Source: Reddybacter sp041277045
Lineage (GTDB): Bacteria; Pseudomonadota; Gammaproteobacteria; Pseudomonadales; Porticoccaceae
Direction of reading: 5' to 3'
Assembly: GCA_041277045.1 (NCBI GenBank)
Contig: JBGFSY010000001.1
Span: forward strand, 868,001 to 932,000
DNA: 64,000 nt
Position numbers and translations under genes: made by a program. Positions 16,649 through 24,568 of this stretch are shown here, one piece after another (positions within the stretch are counted from its first letter, which is position 1; the number at the start of each line of letters is the position of its first letter). Under the pieces are notes generated by a model. That model made no database searches. It was not told the DNA's origin and worked only from the letters and a program-made list of their open reading frames with translations.

Positions 16649-17878
16649 GTGGCTTCCGTTTCTCTCGATAAATCGAAAATTCGCATCTTATTACTAGAGG
16701 GTGTCCACCCCTCGGCGGTCGACTCCCTCAATGCCTCGGGCTACAGCAATATTGAATACATTAAAGGTGCCCTGGGCGATGCCGAGCTCAAGGCCAAAAT
16801 TGCCGACGCCCACTTTGTCGGCATTCGCTCGCGCACCCAGCTCACCGCCGACGTACTGGCTAGCGCCAATAGGCTAATGGCCATTGGCTGCTTTTGTATC
16901 GGCACCAATCAGGTTGACCTGAAGGCCGCGACCGAGCGTGGAGCGGTGGTGTTTAACGCCCCCTATTCCAATACCCGCAGCGTCGCCGAGTTGGTGATTG
17001 CGGAGGCGATTATGCTGATGCGCGGCGTCCCCGAGAAAAACGCCAAGGCCCACCGCGGTGTCTGGCAGAAATCAGCCGTCGGTTCTTTCGAGGTGCGGGG
17101 TAAAACCCTGGGCATTGTCGGCTACGGCAATATCGGCAGTCAGGTCAGTGTGTTGGCCGAATCCCTGGGCATGAAGGTGAAGTTCTACGATGTCGTTACT
17201 CGCCTGCCCCTGGGCAATGCCGAGCAAATTGCCGAGCTCGACGACCTGCTGGGCTGCGCCGACATGGTGTCGCTACACGTGCCCGATACCAAGGCCACCC
17301 GCAATATGATGGACAGCGCACGGCTGGCGGCAATGAAGCCCGGTGCGGTGCTGATTAATGCCGCTCGTGGCCAGGTCATCGCCATCGACGCGCTGTGTGA
17401 GGCCTTGACCGAGAAAAGGCTGGCCGGAGCTGCTGTCGACGTCTTCCCCAGCGAGCCGGGCACCAATCAGGAGGAATTTCTCTCCCCTCTGCGTGACTTC
17501 GACAACGTCATTTTAACCCCCCATGTCGGGGGCTCCACCGAAGAAGCCCAAGAGAACATCGGCGGCGAAGTGGCCGAAAAGCTTATCCGCTACAGCGACA
17601 ACGGCACCACCCTCGGCTCGGTCAACTTCCCCTCGGTGGCGCTGCCCTCCCACGAGGGATCCCATCGCCTGCTGCACATACACCGCAACGTGCCCGGCAT
17701 TATGAGCGCCATCAACCAAGTATTCACCGACAGCGCGGTCAACATCACCGGCCAGTACCTGCAGACCAATGAGCAAATTGGTTATGTAGTGATCGACGTT
17801 GCCGCCGGTTACAGCGACCAGGCCTTGACAGAATTGAAGGCGATTGAGGGGACTATTCGCTGCCGGGTTTTGTTTTAG
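16649..17878 (+). CDS. serA: D-3-phosphoglycerate dehydrogenase
   Basis: First step of serine synthesis. The 409-residue length equals the ACT-containing enterobacterial form (410). The sequence shows KIRILLLEGVHPSAVD at the start, the IGCFCIGTNQVDL segment, a GIVGYGNIGSQV Rossmann motif, the catalytic INAARGQVI and TPHVGGSTEEAQENIG stretches, and a C-terminal ACT domain from about residue 335 (LLHIHRNVPGIMSAIN) that binds serine for feedback inhibition. The start is the GTG at 16649 behind AAGAGGT; the frame is open upstream but the extra 31 codons would overlap the divergent gene's start. Its partner in the divergent pair is the D-2-hydroxyglutarate-dehydrogenase-like gene. Confidence 0.95.
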   Translation: MASVSLDKSKIRILLLEGVHPSAVDSLNASGYSNIEYIKGALGDAELKAKIADAHFVGIRSRTQLTADVLASANRLMAIGCFCIGTNQVDLKAATERGAVVFNAPYSNTRSVAELVIAEAIMLMRGVPEKNAKAHRGVWQKSAVGSFEVRGKTLGIVGYGNIGSQVSVLAESLGMKVKFYDVVTRLPLGNAEQIAELDDLLGCADMVSLHVPDTKATRNMMDSARLAAMKPGAVLINAARGQVIAIDALCEALTEKRLAGAAVDVFPSEPGTNQEEFLSPLRDFDNVILTPHVGGSTEEAQENIGGEVAEKLIRYSDNGTTLGSVNFPSVALPSHEGSHRLLHIHRNVPGIMSAINQVFTDSAVNITGQYLQTNEQIGYVVIDVAAGYSDQALTELKAIEGTIRCRVLF

Positions 17879-17884
17879 TTCTAC

Positions 17885-17964
17885 GCTTTGTTAGGGCGTG
17901 CTTTGTCAGGGTGTGACTTTCAGGCGAGCAGCTTGCTAGAAGGTCACACCCCAGAGCAAAGCAC
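17885..17964. repeat. Tandem 15-bp repeat and long imperfect hairpin after serA
   Basis: Two copies of a 15-base unit (GCTTTGTTAGGGCGT and GCTTTGTCAGGGTGT) lie at 17885-17914. The second copy is part of an inverted repeat: 17898-17905 pairs with 17957-17964 (GTGCTTTG/CAAAGCAC) and 17909-17917 pairs with 17943-17951 (GGGTGTGAC/GTCACACCC). The inner loop holds another AGCA-GCT-TGCT hairpin. It begins seven bases after the serA stop and may end or stabilise the serA transcript, although no U-tract follows. Confidence 0.45.
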
Positions 17965-18054
17965 TTAGCCTCTTTTCGGCCTGCCGCGCATTTCCCCCAA
18001 GAATAATACCTGTAATATAAGGGAAAGACACAATAACAATAAGGCAGCAAAGCG

Positions 18055-18418
18055 ATGACATTGTCCGACATAGTGCAAGCCGGCTGGAATGCTGTAGCAA
18101 GCGGCGATTTCGACACCTTAATTGCAGACTACCAAGAAGACATGGTTTTTTATTATGCCCGGCCAGGGTGACCTCATTGAGGGTCGACAAGCCTTCCGCA
18201 CGGCATTAAATGTCCTCGGCGATCTACTCCCGCCGGGTTTTGAAATCACCAACCTTCGCCAGCTAGAGGGCGACAATGAAGTGGTCTCAATCGTCGAGTG
18301 GCGCTCGGCAACAATTGCCAGTTCCCAATTAACGGTGCTGTTTAAGTTTAAAGGTGAGAAGGTTTTTGAAGAGCGCTGGTTTGTTGATGCCGAACAGTGG
18401 AAGGGTGCATTTGGGTAG
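18055..18418 (+). pseudogene. NTF2/SnoaL-like protein gene with a frameshift in a T6 run
   Basis: An ATG at 18055 opens MTLSDIVQAGWNAVASGDF followed by DTLIADYQEDMVF, a typical start of a nuclear-transport-factor-2/SnoaL-like protein. This frame ends at a TGA after about 39 codons. The +1 frame takes over as IMPGQGDLIEGRQAFRTAL and runs to the TAG ending at 18418, giving the C-terminal half of the same fold. Removing one T from the T6 run at 18146-18151 restores a single protein of about 120 residues. The TTG at 18122 that opens the second frame has no family-like N-terminus. Real pseudogene, phase-variable tract or sequence error are all possible. Confidence 0.65.
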
Positions 18419-18511
18419 ATAGTACCTGGGAATAAAGCTAAAAGGGCTTTGACGCCTCTAGCTCTGATTTTGGCGGAGTAAAGGTCGCTGCCCCTTTAAT
18501 TCTAATCATAA

Positions 18512-18528
18512 GTCAAAGACTTGACCCC
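18512..18528. repeat. REP-like palindromic motif upstream of the accessory gene
   Basis: GTCAAAGACTTGACCCC contains GTCAA/TTGAC arms. Together with the GGGTCCTTTCCCC stretch at 19828-19840 on the other side of the gene at 18683, it resembles intergenic sequences that I associate with REP elements and their tyrosine transposases. No transposase gene is present. The rest of 18419-18682 shows no gene that I can support. This is a recollection-based guess. Confidence 0.2.
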
Positions 18529-18682
18529 GTTTTCGTTTGTTATCGGAAAATAAAAATGGCTCTGAGCCCTTAAATCTTAATTTTTAAAGTCTTGGATATA
18601 AAAATCGGATGATCTAGGGGGTGCTCAGATGGATGCCTGTGTTGGGCTGGAATATGGACTGTTTTATAGGTGATGATTATCT

Positions 18683-19804
18683 ATGCTATCGCTAAAGTTA
18701 TTATCAATTGATACGTCGATTTTTGGAGGCCTAGTAAAAGATTATTACTCGAAAAACAAGTTAAAGTCTGATAGCGCTAAGAGTGTAGTCAGTTTTTTAA
18801 TTGAAAATGGATTTATTCCATTTATTACTATCCACCATATTCAAGAAATACTGCAGCATAAAAATAAAGATGTAGTGTTTTACCGATGGTCATTGATTGG
18901 TAAGTTCCCTGTAATTTCCTGGATGTGTGGCTTTGATGATAGCAGTGTGCTTGGTTCAATATATGACATCCATCAATTGGAGGTTGAGCATTTACTTGCA
19001 GAGCCAAGTTCTGAATTTGATGTGCTAAGAAAAAAATTCAGAGACCGCCTTGTTAAGTACTCCACAGGAGAATCATTTGTAGAAAAGTTTAAATATATCT
19101 ACTCTGAAATATTCGAGATGGGGTGTATGGATAGCAAGGTTAGTAAAGAGATAGAATCGCTATCCCACCTTCAGGACAAGAAGGTTAATGCTACAAAGTT
19201 GAGTAACCTGAATAAATTAAGGCTTAAGACTCCTAGCAAGTTTATGGAATATATGGGGGGCTATGAGAAAAAACTTGAGTTCGGCTTGAAGTCAAGAGGA
19301 GATGCTAAGCTCGTTCATCACCACTCGGTTGCCAAAGAGTTTGTGGGGCGTGTCATTAGTGAAGTGAAGCCACTGTATTTAGGAAGCTCAACTTCTGTAT
19401 GTGAGTCTTTTGTCCTTAATGCTGGCGTACGAATGGATCAGGTCACACCAAACACCACTGTCGGTGAGCTGGGTTATTTGTCCATTTATAATTCTAAGAC
19501 GCGACAAATATTAAGATCTCTTGGGCTTCCTGAAAGCAAGGCTGAAGATATGCCTCATAGCGATAGCACTACGTGGGTTATTTGGGAACATTTGGATAAA
19601 TGCATGAAATATGAGAAAAGAGCGCATGGCAGTAACATGATTGACAAAGAGATGTCTGTCCTAGCGTTGTATGTCGATATTTTCACGGTGGACAAGAGGG
19701 TTGAAGAATATTTTAGGCAGCTCAAAAGTAGGAGTTCGGTTTTAAGAGAAAACTTCGGTAACATCATTAAATTGGCCAACTACTCGGGGTTAAAGGCGCT
19801 ATAA
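18683..19804 (+). CDS. Unknown AT-rich accessory protein with a PIN-like nuclease pattern
   Basis: I do not recognise this 373-residue protein. Its first strand LLSIDTSIFGG has the Asp expected at the start of a PIN domain; a Glu follows in HHIQEILQH near residue 55. Near the C-terminus, NMIDKEMSVLALYVDIFTVDKRVEEYF has the spacing of the last two PIN acidic residues (helix Asp, then strand-turn T-x-D). Between them lies a long, mostly helical, Lys-rich insertion (about 90-300). There is no signal peptide or membrane segment. Base composition is clearly more AT-rich than neighbouring genes, and it stands alone between intergenic repeats. An RNase role in defence or toxin activity is possible but unproven; no antitoxin gene is adjacent. 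Confidence 0.65.
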   Translation: MLSLKLLSIDTSIFGGLVKDYYSKNKLKSDSAKSVVSFLIENGFIPFITIHHIQEILQHKNKDVVFYRWSLIGKFPVISWMCGFDDSSVLGSIYDIHQLEVEHLLAEPSSEFDVLRKKFRDRLVKYSTGESFVEKFKYIYSEIFEMGCMDSKVSKEIESLSHLQDKKVNATKLSNLNKLRLKTPSKFMEYMGGYEKKLEFGLKSRGDAKLVHHHSVAKEFVGRVISEVKPLYLGSSTSVCESFVLNAGVRMDQVTPNTTVGELGYLSIYNSKTRQILRSLGLPESKAEDMPHSDSTTWVIWEHLDKCMKYEKRAHGSNMIDKEMSVLALYVDIFTVDKRVEEYFRQLKSRSSVLRENFGNIIKLANYSGLKAL

Positions 19805-19861
19805 AATTAAAGCCGTTAAAAGGGTTTGGGTCCTTTCCCCGTTTAAATCATCGACACTATA

Positions 19862-19871
19862 CCCCCCCCCC
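19862..19871. repeat. C10 homopolymer
   Basis: Ten consecutive C bases lie downstream of the PIN-like gene and upstream (3' side) of the DMT transporter gene. It is not inside a gene, so slippage would not change a protein. It may be unstable or misassembled. Confidence 0.6.
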
Positions 19872-19923
19872 AGAAAGTAAGAACAAGGCGCAGCGAATTA
19901 AAAAGCTGATCTGTTGAGCGTCG

Positions 19924-20382
19924 CTAGCGTGCCCGCTGAATCAACCACAAGCCCAGAAACAAGACCAGTACGCCCAAGACCCGCGTGGGACTGAGCGCTA
20001 TCACCGGGTTGCCAAATGCGCCGACGTGATCCATGGCCGTGGACATAATAAGTTGCCCGACAATGGCCGCCGCCAACATATTGGTGATACCAATTTTTGG
20101 CATTAGTAGGAGCATGGCGCTAACGAAAATAGCCCCCAAAAAACCGCCGCAGTAGAAGTGCCAGGGCACGGTGCTTAATTTTTCCATACTGGGCAAGGCT
20201 TGGCGGGTGAACAGCAAGACCACCAAGCAGGCCCCTAAGCCGGTCAAAAAAGACACCATAGTGGCTTGCATTGGGTGGTCGAGGAAGGTGCCGAGACGAG
20301 CATTCAGGGCGCCTTGAATCGGCACCAGAGCGCCGGCTATCACAGCCATTGCGAGAAAAAAATACGCCATCGTTCTAGCCAT
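19924..20382 (-). CDS. DMT-superfamily small membrane protein (DUF606/YdcZ family)
   Basis: This 152-residue protein consists of about five hydrophobic helices. The first contains the family's GALVPIQGALNARLG signature, where the small polar and Asn residues lie in the membrane. The size and the ending LVLFLGLWLIQ fit the YdcZ/DUF606 group of the drug/metabolite transporter superfamily, whose members work as dimers or pairs. No second paralogue lies beside it, so a homodimer is likely. The transported compound is unknown. Confidence 0.85.
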   Translation of the reverse strand: MARTMAYFFLAMAVIAGALVPIQGALNARLGTFLDHPMQATMVSFLTGLGACLVVLLFTRQALPSMEKLSTVPWHFYCGGFLGAIFVSAMLLLMPKIGITNMLAAAIVGQLIMSTAMDHVGAFGNPVIALSPTRVLGVLVLFLGLWLIQRAR

Positions 20383-20640
20383 TGTTTTGGGCGCTTAATT
20401 TATACAAATAAGCCGGGCTAGACAACAAGGGTATGAGGCTTTGGGGGTAGAGGCCGTCTGAGCACTGCAGCAACAAGCAGTGTCAAAGGCGTTTTAAATA
20501 GCTTCGTAAAGCCCCTTTCCTTGGCAAAAATAACAAGCCTGTGCGCAATCTATGTAGCTTAAATCCCTTTATCTTTTTATTAGATGATTGAAATACAGAG
20601 CGCGGGGAGGGGGGCGCAAGGCCTCTAATCTTCTATCAAG

Positions 20641-21027
20641 TTACTCTTCTAGTCCTGGGCGGCTATCGGCCATTAGCTTGTCGAGGTCTTTCTGGGCTTG
20701 TTGGGGTTTGCGCAAGTCGCGCACCTCTAACATCTCGCAATCATCGGCAATCATTTGCTCAATCGTCACCGGGTAGTACTTGCAGTCGTCGGGACGGTCG
20801 TAATAAATACCGCAGAGATATTTGTCTTCACCGGGCACCTTGTTTAACCAGGGGCAACGCTCGAGTTGTTGGCCGTTGTCTGGGTTCATCCATATTTTTC
20901 CGTCGTCCACATAGCGGGCTATTTCGGGCCGGCAAATATCCCAGAATTCAATCTCGCTTTCTGTCGCCGATAGGCCGCCATTACTGTATTTGGTGCAGCA
21001 TTTTCCGCAGGCGTTACAGTCTTTCAC
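20641..21027 (-). CDS. YkgJ-family cysteine cluster protein
   Basis: This 128-residue product carries the CNACGKCCTKYSNGG motif at its N-terminus, a CPWL near residue 58, CGIYYDRPDDCKYYP near residue 72 and another Cys in the tail. This is the CxxCxxCC pattern of the YkgJ/UPF0153 group, thought to bind an Fe-S cluster or zinc. The frame is open further upstream, but that part overlaps the preceding hydrolase gene. I therefore start at the GTG at 21027, which lies about 16 bases after that stop and behind GGGAAG. It is likely cotranscribed with the hydrolase gene. Confidence 0.8.
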   Translation of the reverse strand: MKDCNACGKCCTKYSNGGLSATESEIEFWDICRPEIARYVDDGKIWMNPDNGQQLERCPWLNKVPGEDKYLCGIYYDRPDDCKYYPVTIEQMIADDCEMLEVRDLRKPQQAQKDLDKLMADSRPGLEE

Positions 21028-21043
21028 GACATCTTCCCACTCA

Positions 21044-22075
21044 TTAAAACGGCATTGCCACAAAAGCCTGATTGCGTAAATCGAGGGCTTCATTAACCAG
21101 ATGATGCTGGCCGCCAGCGATAATTTTGACCTTGGCATTCGGTAGCTTCTGCTGAAATTGTGCCAGGTTATAACACCAGTCGAGGGTCATATCCCGGTCG
21201 CCCTGGACGATGGTAATTGCCTTGTGATTGATGGGCAGGTCGTGAAATTCTTCCGTCCAGCGCTTCATTGAACCGACCCATTCGAGGGGGATATGTCGAC
21301 TTTGCAGGGGGTCGCTGTGTTTGAGAAAGTCGAGAAAAGCGGCATCGCTGGAGTTGGATTTAAAGTCGCGTTTGATGCGCGAAATAAAACGGCGCAGCAG
21401 TCGATAGGTGAGTCGTCCTCTACCCCAGTTGCGGGTGTGTAAGAGAGGGGCGAGCAGGGCGATGTGTTCAAAACATGATTTGCCGTCGGACTCTTCGAGC
21501 AGGTGCTTGAGCACAATGGCGCCGCCGGTGCTTTGCCCGACGGCGTGCCAGGGCTGGGGCAGGTGATTGGCGCAAGCGGCGAGCAGGCCGTCGAAGGCTT
21601 CTACATAGTGGTCAAAGCTGGCGATGGAGGCTCGTTCACCATCCGATAAACCATGCCCCGGTAAATCGAAAGCGATGACGGCATAGCCGCGCTCCAATAA
21701 ATAGCTAAACAGGTGGCGATAGAGGGCGCTGTGGTCGAAATAGCCATGCACCACAAATACCGTGCCTTTGGCTTTTGCCGGCAGCCAGTACTGGCAGGCC
21801 ACTTTATAACCGGCGGTATTGAGTTGGCCGAGGAAGTGGCGGGTGCCGTGTTGGGCTTTGGCGGCGGCATTGATGTCGGCCAGCTTATAGTGAGCCAGAT
21901 AGTTGCCGGCATGGGGTATTTGCTGGCTGGGGGTGTCGGTGGTCGGCTCAAAATTGAGTGGAGGCAAGCTTTCGTGCAGGCGCTGCAGGCTGTCCGTCAC
22001 GGCGGGAGGGGTGGCGGCAGTGGGTGTTGTGACCATGGGCGAATATCGGGAAAAACCGGATGAGCAGATTAGCAC
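21044..22075 (-). CDS. Alpha/beta hydrolase, monoacylglycerol-lipase-like
   Basis: This 343-residue protein has an alpha/beta-hydrolase domain from about residue 100. It shows the HGYFDHSALYRHLF oxyanion strand and turn, FDLPGHGLSDGER, the nucleophile elbow GQSTGG near residue 180, an acid in VQGDRDMTLDW and the catalytic His in GGQHHLVNE near the end. The N-terminal hundred residues contain no clear export signal. The start may be the Met at codon 14 (22036), which avoids an odd Cys/Ser-rich leader; no good Shine-Dalgarno settles it. It likely hydrolyses acylglycerol or related esters; the substrate is not known. Confidence 0.85.
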   Translation of the reverse strand: MLICSSGFSRYSPMVTTPTAATPPAVTDSLQRLHESLPPLNFEPTTDTPSQQIPHAGNYLAHYKLADINAAAKAQHGTRHFLGQLNTAGYKVACQYWLPAKAKGTVFVVHGYFDHSALYRHLFSYLLERGYAVIAFDLPGHGLSDGERASIASFDHYVEAFDGLLAACANHLPQPWHAVGQSTGGAIVLKHLLEESDGKSCFEHIALLAPLLHTRNWGRGRLTYRLLRRFISRIKRDFKSNSSDAAFLDFLKHSDPLQSRHIPLEWVGSMKRWTEEFHDLPINHKAITIVQGDRDMTLDWCYNLAQFQQKLPNAKVKIIAGGQHHLVNEALDLRNQAFVAMPF

Positions 22076-22190
22076 AGCGCGAGTGTGTCTGTGGTCGGGT
22101 GGGCATTGCGGGCCGGGGCTATCTTCGGCATAGTGGCGGCCTTCGCGCCAGTGATGCTGCGCTTATCAACTACCTGCCTGGGATCTGATT

Positions 22191-22859
22191 ATGCCCGACT
22201 ATCTAATTGCCCCATCTATCTTGTCCGCCAACTTTGCCTGTCTGGGTGAAGAGGTCGCCAATGTGCTGACCAGTGGCGCCGATGTTGTCCACTTCGACGT
22301 GATGGACAATCACTACGTGCCCAACCTGACCATCGGCCCCATGGTGTGTAAGGCGCTGCGGGACTACGGTATTACCGCACCGATTGATGTGCATTTAATG
22401 GTTGAGCCGGTGGATGAAATGATCATCCAGTTTGCTGAGGCCGGCGCCTCGTGGATTACTTTCCATCCCGAGGGTACGCGGCATATTGATCGATCCCTGC
22501 AACTGGCCCGCAGTCTGGGCTGTAAAACCGGGCTGGTGTTGAATCCGGCGACTGGGCTGGAGGTCACCAAGCACGTGCTCGATAAAATCGACGTGTTGCT
22601 ATTAATGTCGGTGAACCCCGGTTATGGCGGGCAGAAGTTTATCCCCGAAACCCTCAATAAGTTGCGCGAGGCCCGAGCGATGATTGATGCCAGCGGCCTG
22701 CCCATTCGGCTTGAAATCGATGGTGGTGTCACCGTCGATAATATCGCTGAAATTGCCGCCGCCGGTGCCGATACCTTTGTCGCCGGTTCTGCCATCTTCG
22801 GTGCCAGTAGTCGCGATGCGGCGATTGTCGCCATGCGTAAGGCGTTAGCTGGCGTCTAA
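22191..22859 (+). CDS. rpe: Ribulose-phosphate 3-epimerase
   Basis: Interconverts D-ribulose-5-phosphate and D-xylulose-5-phosphate in the pentose phosphate pathway. The 222 residues contain the family motifs IAPSILSANFACLGEEV, VHFDVMDNHYVPNLTIGP with metal-binding His and Asp, DVHLMVEP, LLMSVNPGYGGQKFIP and EIDGGV. The length matches E. coli Rpe (225). It lies 221 bases upstream of trpE on the same strand. In Pseudomonas the phosphoglycolate phosphatase gene gph sits between rpe and trpE; it is missing here. Confidence 0.97.
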   Translation: MPDYLIAPSILSANFACLGEEVANVLTSGADVVHFDVMDNHYVPNLTIGPMVCKALRDYGITAPIDVHLMVEPVDEMIIQFAEAGASWITFHPEGTRHIDRSLQLARSLGCKTGLVLNPATGLEVTKHVLDKIDVLLLMSVNPGYGGQKFIPETLNKLREARAMIDASGLPIRLEIDGGVTVDNIAEIAAAGADTFVAGSAIFGASSRDAAIVAMRKALAGV

Positions 22860-22936
22860 TGCAGGGGAAATGGCTGGCGGTTTAATAGCAGGGGTAAATG
22901 CTTTAGAATCCCGCAGCAGATTCAGGAGTTTTTTTG

Positions 22937-23002
22937 GTGATATTGGGTAAGCAGGGTAGTTCGGTTTTCCTTTCCCCGCGTTGGCGATGGCCATACGTGT
23001 GA
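22937..23002 (+). CDS. trpL: Candidate trp leader peptide (21 codons, two near-adjacent Trp)
   Basis: A GTG at 22937 lies eight bases after AGGAG and opens a 21-codon reading frame that ends PRWRWPYV then TGA at 23000-23002, 78 bases before trpE. Two Trp codons separated by one Arg near the end are the mark of a trp attenuator peptide. A possible -10 TAGAAT (22904-22909) with a weak -35 lies upstream. The location and codon content make chance unlikely, although no strong terminator follows (see the next entry). Confidence 0.55.
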   Translation: MILGKQGSSVFLSPRWRWPYV

Positions 23003-23024
23003 TTTTTGCCGTCCACTCGGGCGG
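22986..23024 (+). promoter_or_regulatory. Possible mutually exclusive hairpins of a trp attenuator
   Basis: CCGTCC at 23009-23014 pairs with GGGCGG at 23019-23024 over a four-base loop, with one G-U. GATGGC at 22986-22991, which covers the second Trp codon, can pair with GCCGTC at 23008-23013 (one G-U). The two pairings exclude each other, as attenuation requires. No U-tract follows the distal hairpin, so a standard intrinsic terminator is not visible. Confidence 0.35.
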
Positions 23025-23080
23025 TCGATAGAAATGAATCCGGTTACAGCACTTACTAAATATTATTGGAAGGAATAGTC

Positions 23081-24565
23081 ATGACGCCTGATATGTCATC
23101 CCAAGAGTTCGCCCACCTGGCAAGGCAAAATTACCAGCGCATCCCGGTAATGCGCGAAATTCTCGCCGATCTCGAAACCCCACTATCGTGCTATCTCAAG
23201 CTGGCACGCGGGCCCTATACCTATTTATTTGAGTCCGTTGAAGGTGGCGAAAAATGGGGCCGTTATTCGCTCATCGGCCTGCCTTCGGCCACGGTGCTGA
23301 AAGTTTGTGGTCATCAGTGGACACTGGAAAAGCACGGCGCGGTCATTGAAGAGCGCACGGTGCAAGATCCCCTGGCTGAGATCGAGATCTACCAGCAACA
23401 GTTCAATATGCCCGAGCACCCCTATCTGCCACGTTTTACCGGCGGGCTGGTGGGTTACTTTGGCTACGACACGGTGCGTTATATCGAGCCGCGTTTGGCT
23501 CACAGTTGCCCGCCCGACGAACTGGGTGTGCCCGATATACTGCTGATGGTCTCCGAAGAAGTGCTGGTCTTCGACAACCTGGCCGGTACCCTAAAACTTA
23601 TTATTCACGCTAACCCGGCCGAGGCTGATGCCTGGGAGCAGGCTCAACAGCGCCTCGATGAAATAGAGGCGCAACTGAAGCAGCCCGTGCCCGAATTACC
23701 GCCGGTACTTTTACAGGGCGAGGGTGTCAGCGAAGATGCCTTTATTTCTAGCATGGGTCAGGCCGGTTATGAAGCCGCCGTTGAAACCATCAAGGCCTAT
23801 ACCCGTGCCGGTGATGTGATGCAGGTGGTGCCATCGCAACGCCTCTGTTTGCCCTTCCCCGCTGAGCCGATTAATCTCTATCGAGCGCTGCGCAACCTCA
23901 ATCCCTCGCCCTATCTGTATTTTCTCGACATGGGTGATTTCCAGATTGCCGGCTCGTCGCCCGAAATTCTCACGCGACTGGAGCAGGGCGAAGTCACCGT
24001 GCGTCCCATTGCCGGTACTCGTCGCCGTGGCCACACCGAAGAAGAAGACCTGGCGATGGAAGCCGAAATGCTCGCCGACCCAAAGGAGATTGCCGAGCAT
24101 TTAATGCTGATTGACCTGGGCCGCAACGATGTCGGTCGTATTGCACAAACCGGTAGCGTCAAACTGACAGAGAAAATGGTGGTGGAGCGTTTCTCTCACG
24201 TTATGCACATTACCTCCAATGTCACCGGGCAGGTAAAGCCCGAGTTGTCGGCGATCGACGTGCTGCGTGCAACCCTGCCTGCGGGTACCTTGAGCGGCGC
24301 GCCGAAGATTCGCGCCATGGAAATTATTGACGAGCTGGAGCCGGTGAAGCGCGGCATTTACGGCGGCGCGGTGGGCTACCTCGGCTGGAACGGCAATATG
24401 GACACCGCGATTGCCATTCGCACCGCGGTGATCAAAGACGGCAACCTCTACGTGCAGGCCGGTGGCGGCATTGTCGCCGATTCAATACCGGCGCTGGAAT
24501 GGAAGGAAACCATGAATAAGGCGCGGGCCATTTTCCGTGCGGCAGCCATGGTCCTGGGGGAGTAG
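23081..24565 (+). CDS. trpE: Anthranilate synthase component I
   Basis: Converts chorismate to anthranilate with ammonia supplied by TrpG, the first step of tryptophan synthesis. The 494-residue protein has an N-terminal domain with the Trp-feedback region (the LESVEGGEKWGRYS-type strand), then the chorismate-binding domain with PSPYLYFLDMGD, GSSPEILTR, RPIAGTRRRG, LIDLGRNDVGR, TLPAGTLSGAPKIRAMEII and the final AGGGIVADS. The start is the ATG at 23081 after GGAAGGAAT; the upstream ATG at 23066 overlaps this site. trpG begins three bases after its stop. Confidence 0.97.
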   Translation: MTPDMSSQEFAHLARQNYQRIPVMREILADLETPLSCYLKLARGPYTYLFESVEGGEKWGRYSLIGLPSATVLKVCGHQWTLEKHGAVIEERTVQDPLAEIEIYQQQFNMPEHPYLPRFTGGLVGYFGYDTVRYIEPRLAHSCPPDELGVPDILLMVSEEVLVFDNLAGTLKLIIHANPAEADAWEQAQQRLDEIEAQLKQPVPELPPVLLQGEGVSEDAFISSMGQAGYEAAVETIKAYTRAGDVMQVVPSQRLCLPFPAEPINLYRALRNLNPSPYLYFLDMGDFQIAGSSPEILTRLEQGEVTVRPIAGTRRRGHTEEEDLAMEAEMLADPKEIAEHLMLIDLGRNDVGRIAQTGSVKLTEKMVVERFSHVMHITSNVTGQVKPELSAIDVLRATLPAGTLSGAPKIRAMEIIDELEPVKRGIYGGAVGYLGWNGNMDTAIAIRTAVIKDGNLYVQAGGGIVADSIPALEWKETMNKARAIFRAAAMVLGE

Positions 24566-24568
24566 CTG

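Noticed and set aside
18122..18418. TTG-started 98-codon gene read as a complete protein
   Set aside because: Its first 11 residues come from the wrong frame; the family N-terminus lies in the other frame from 18055, so a frameshifted gene explains the region better.
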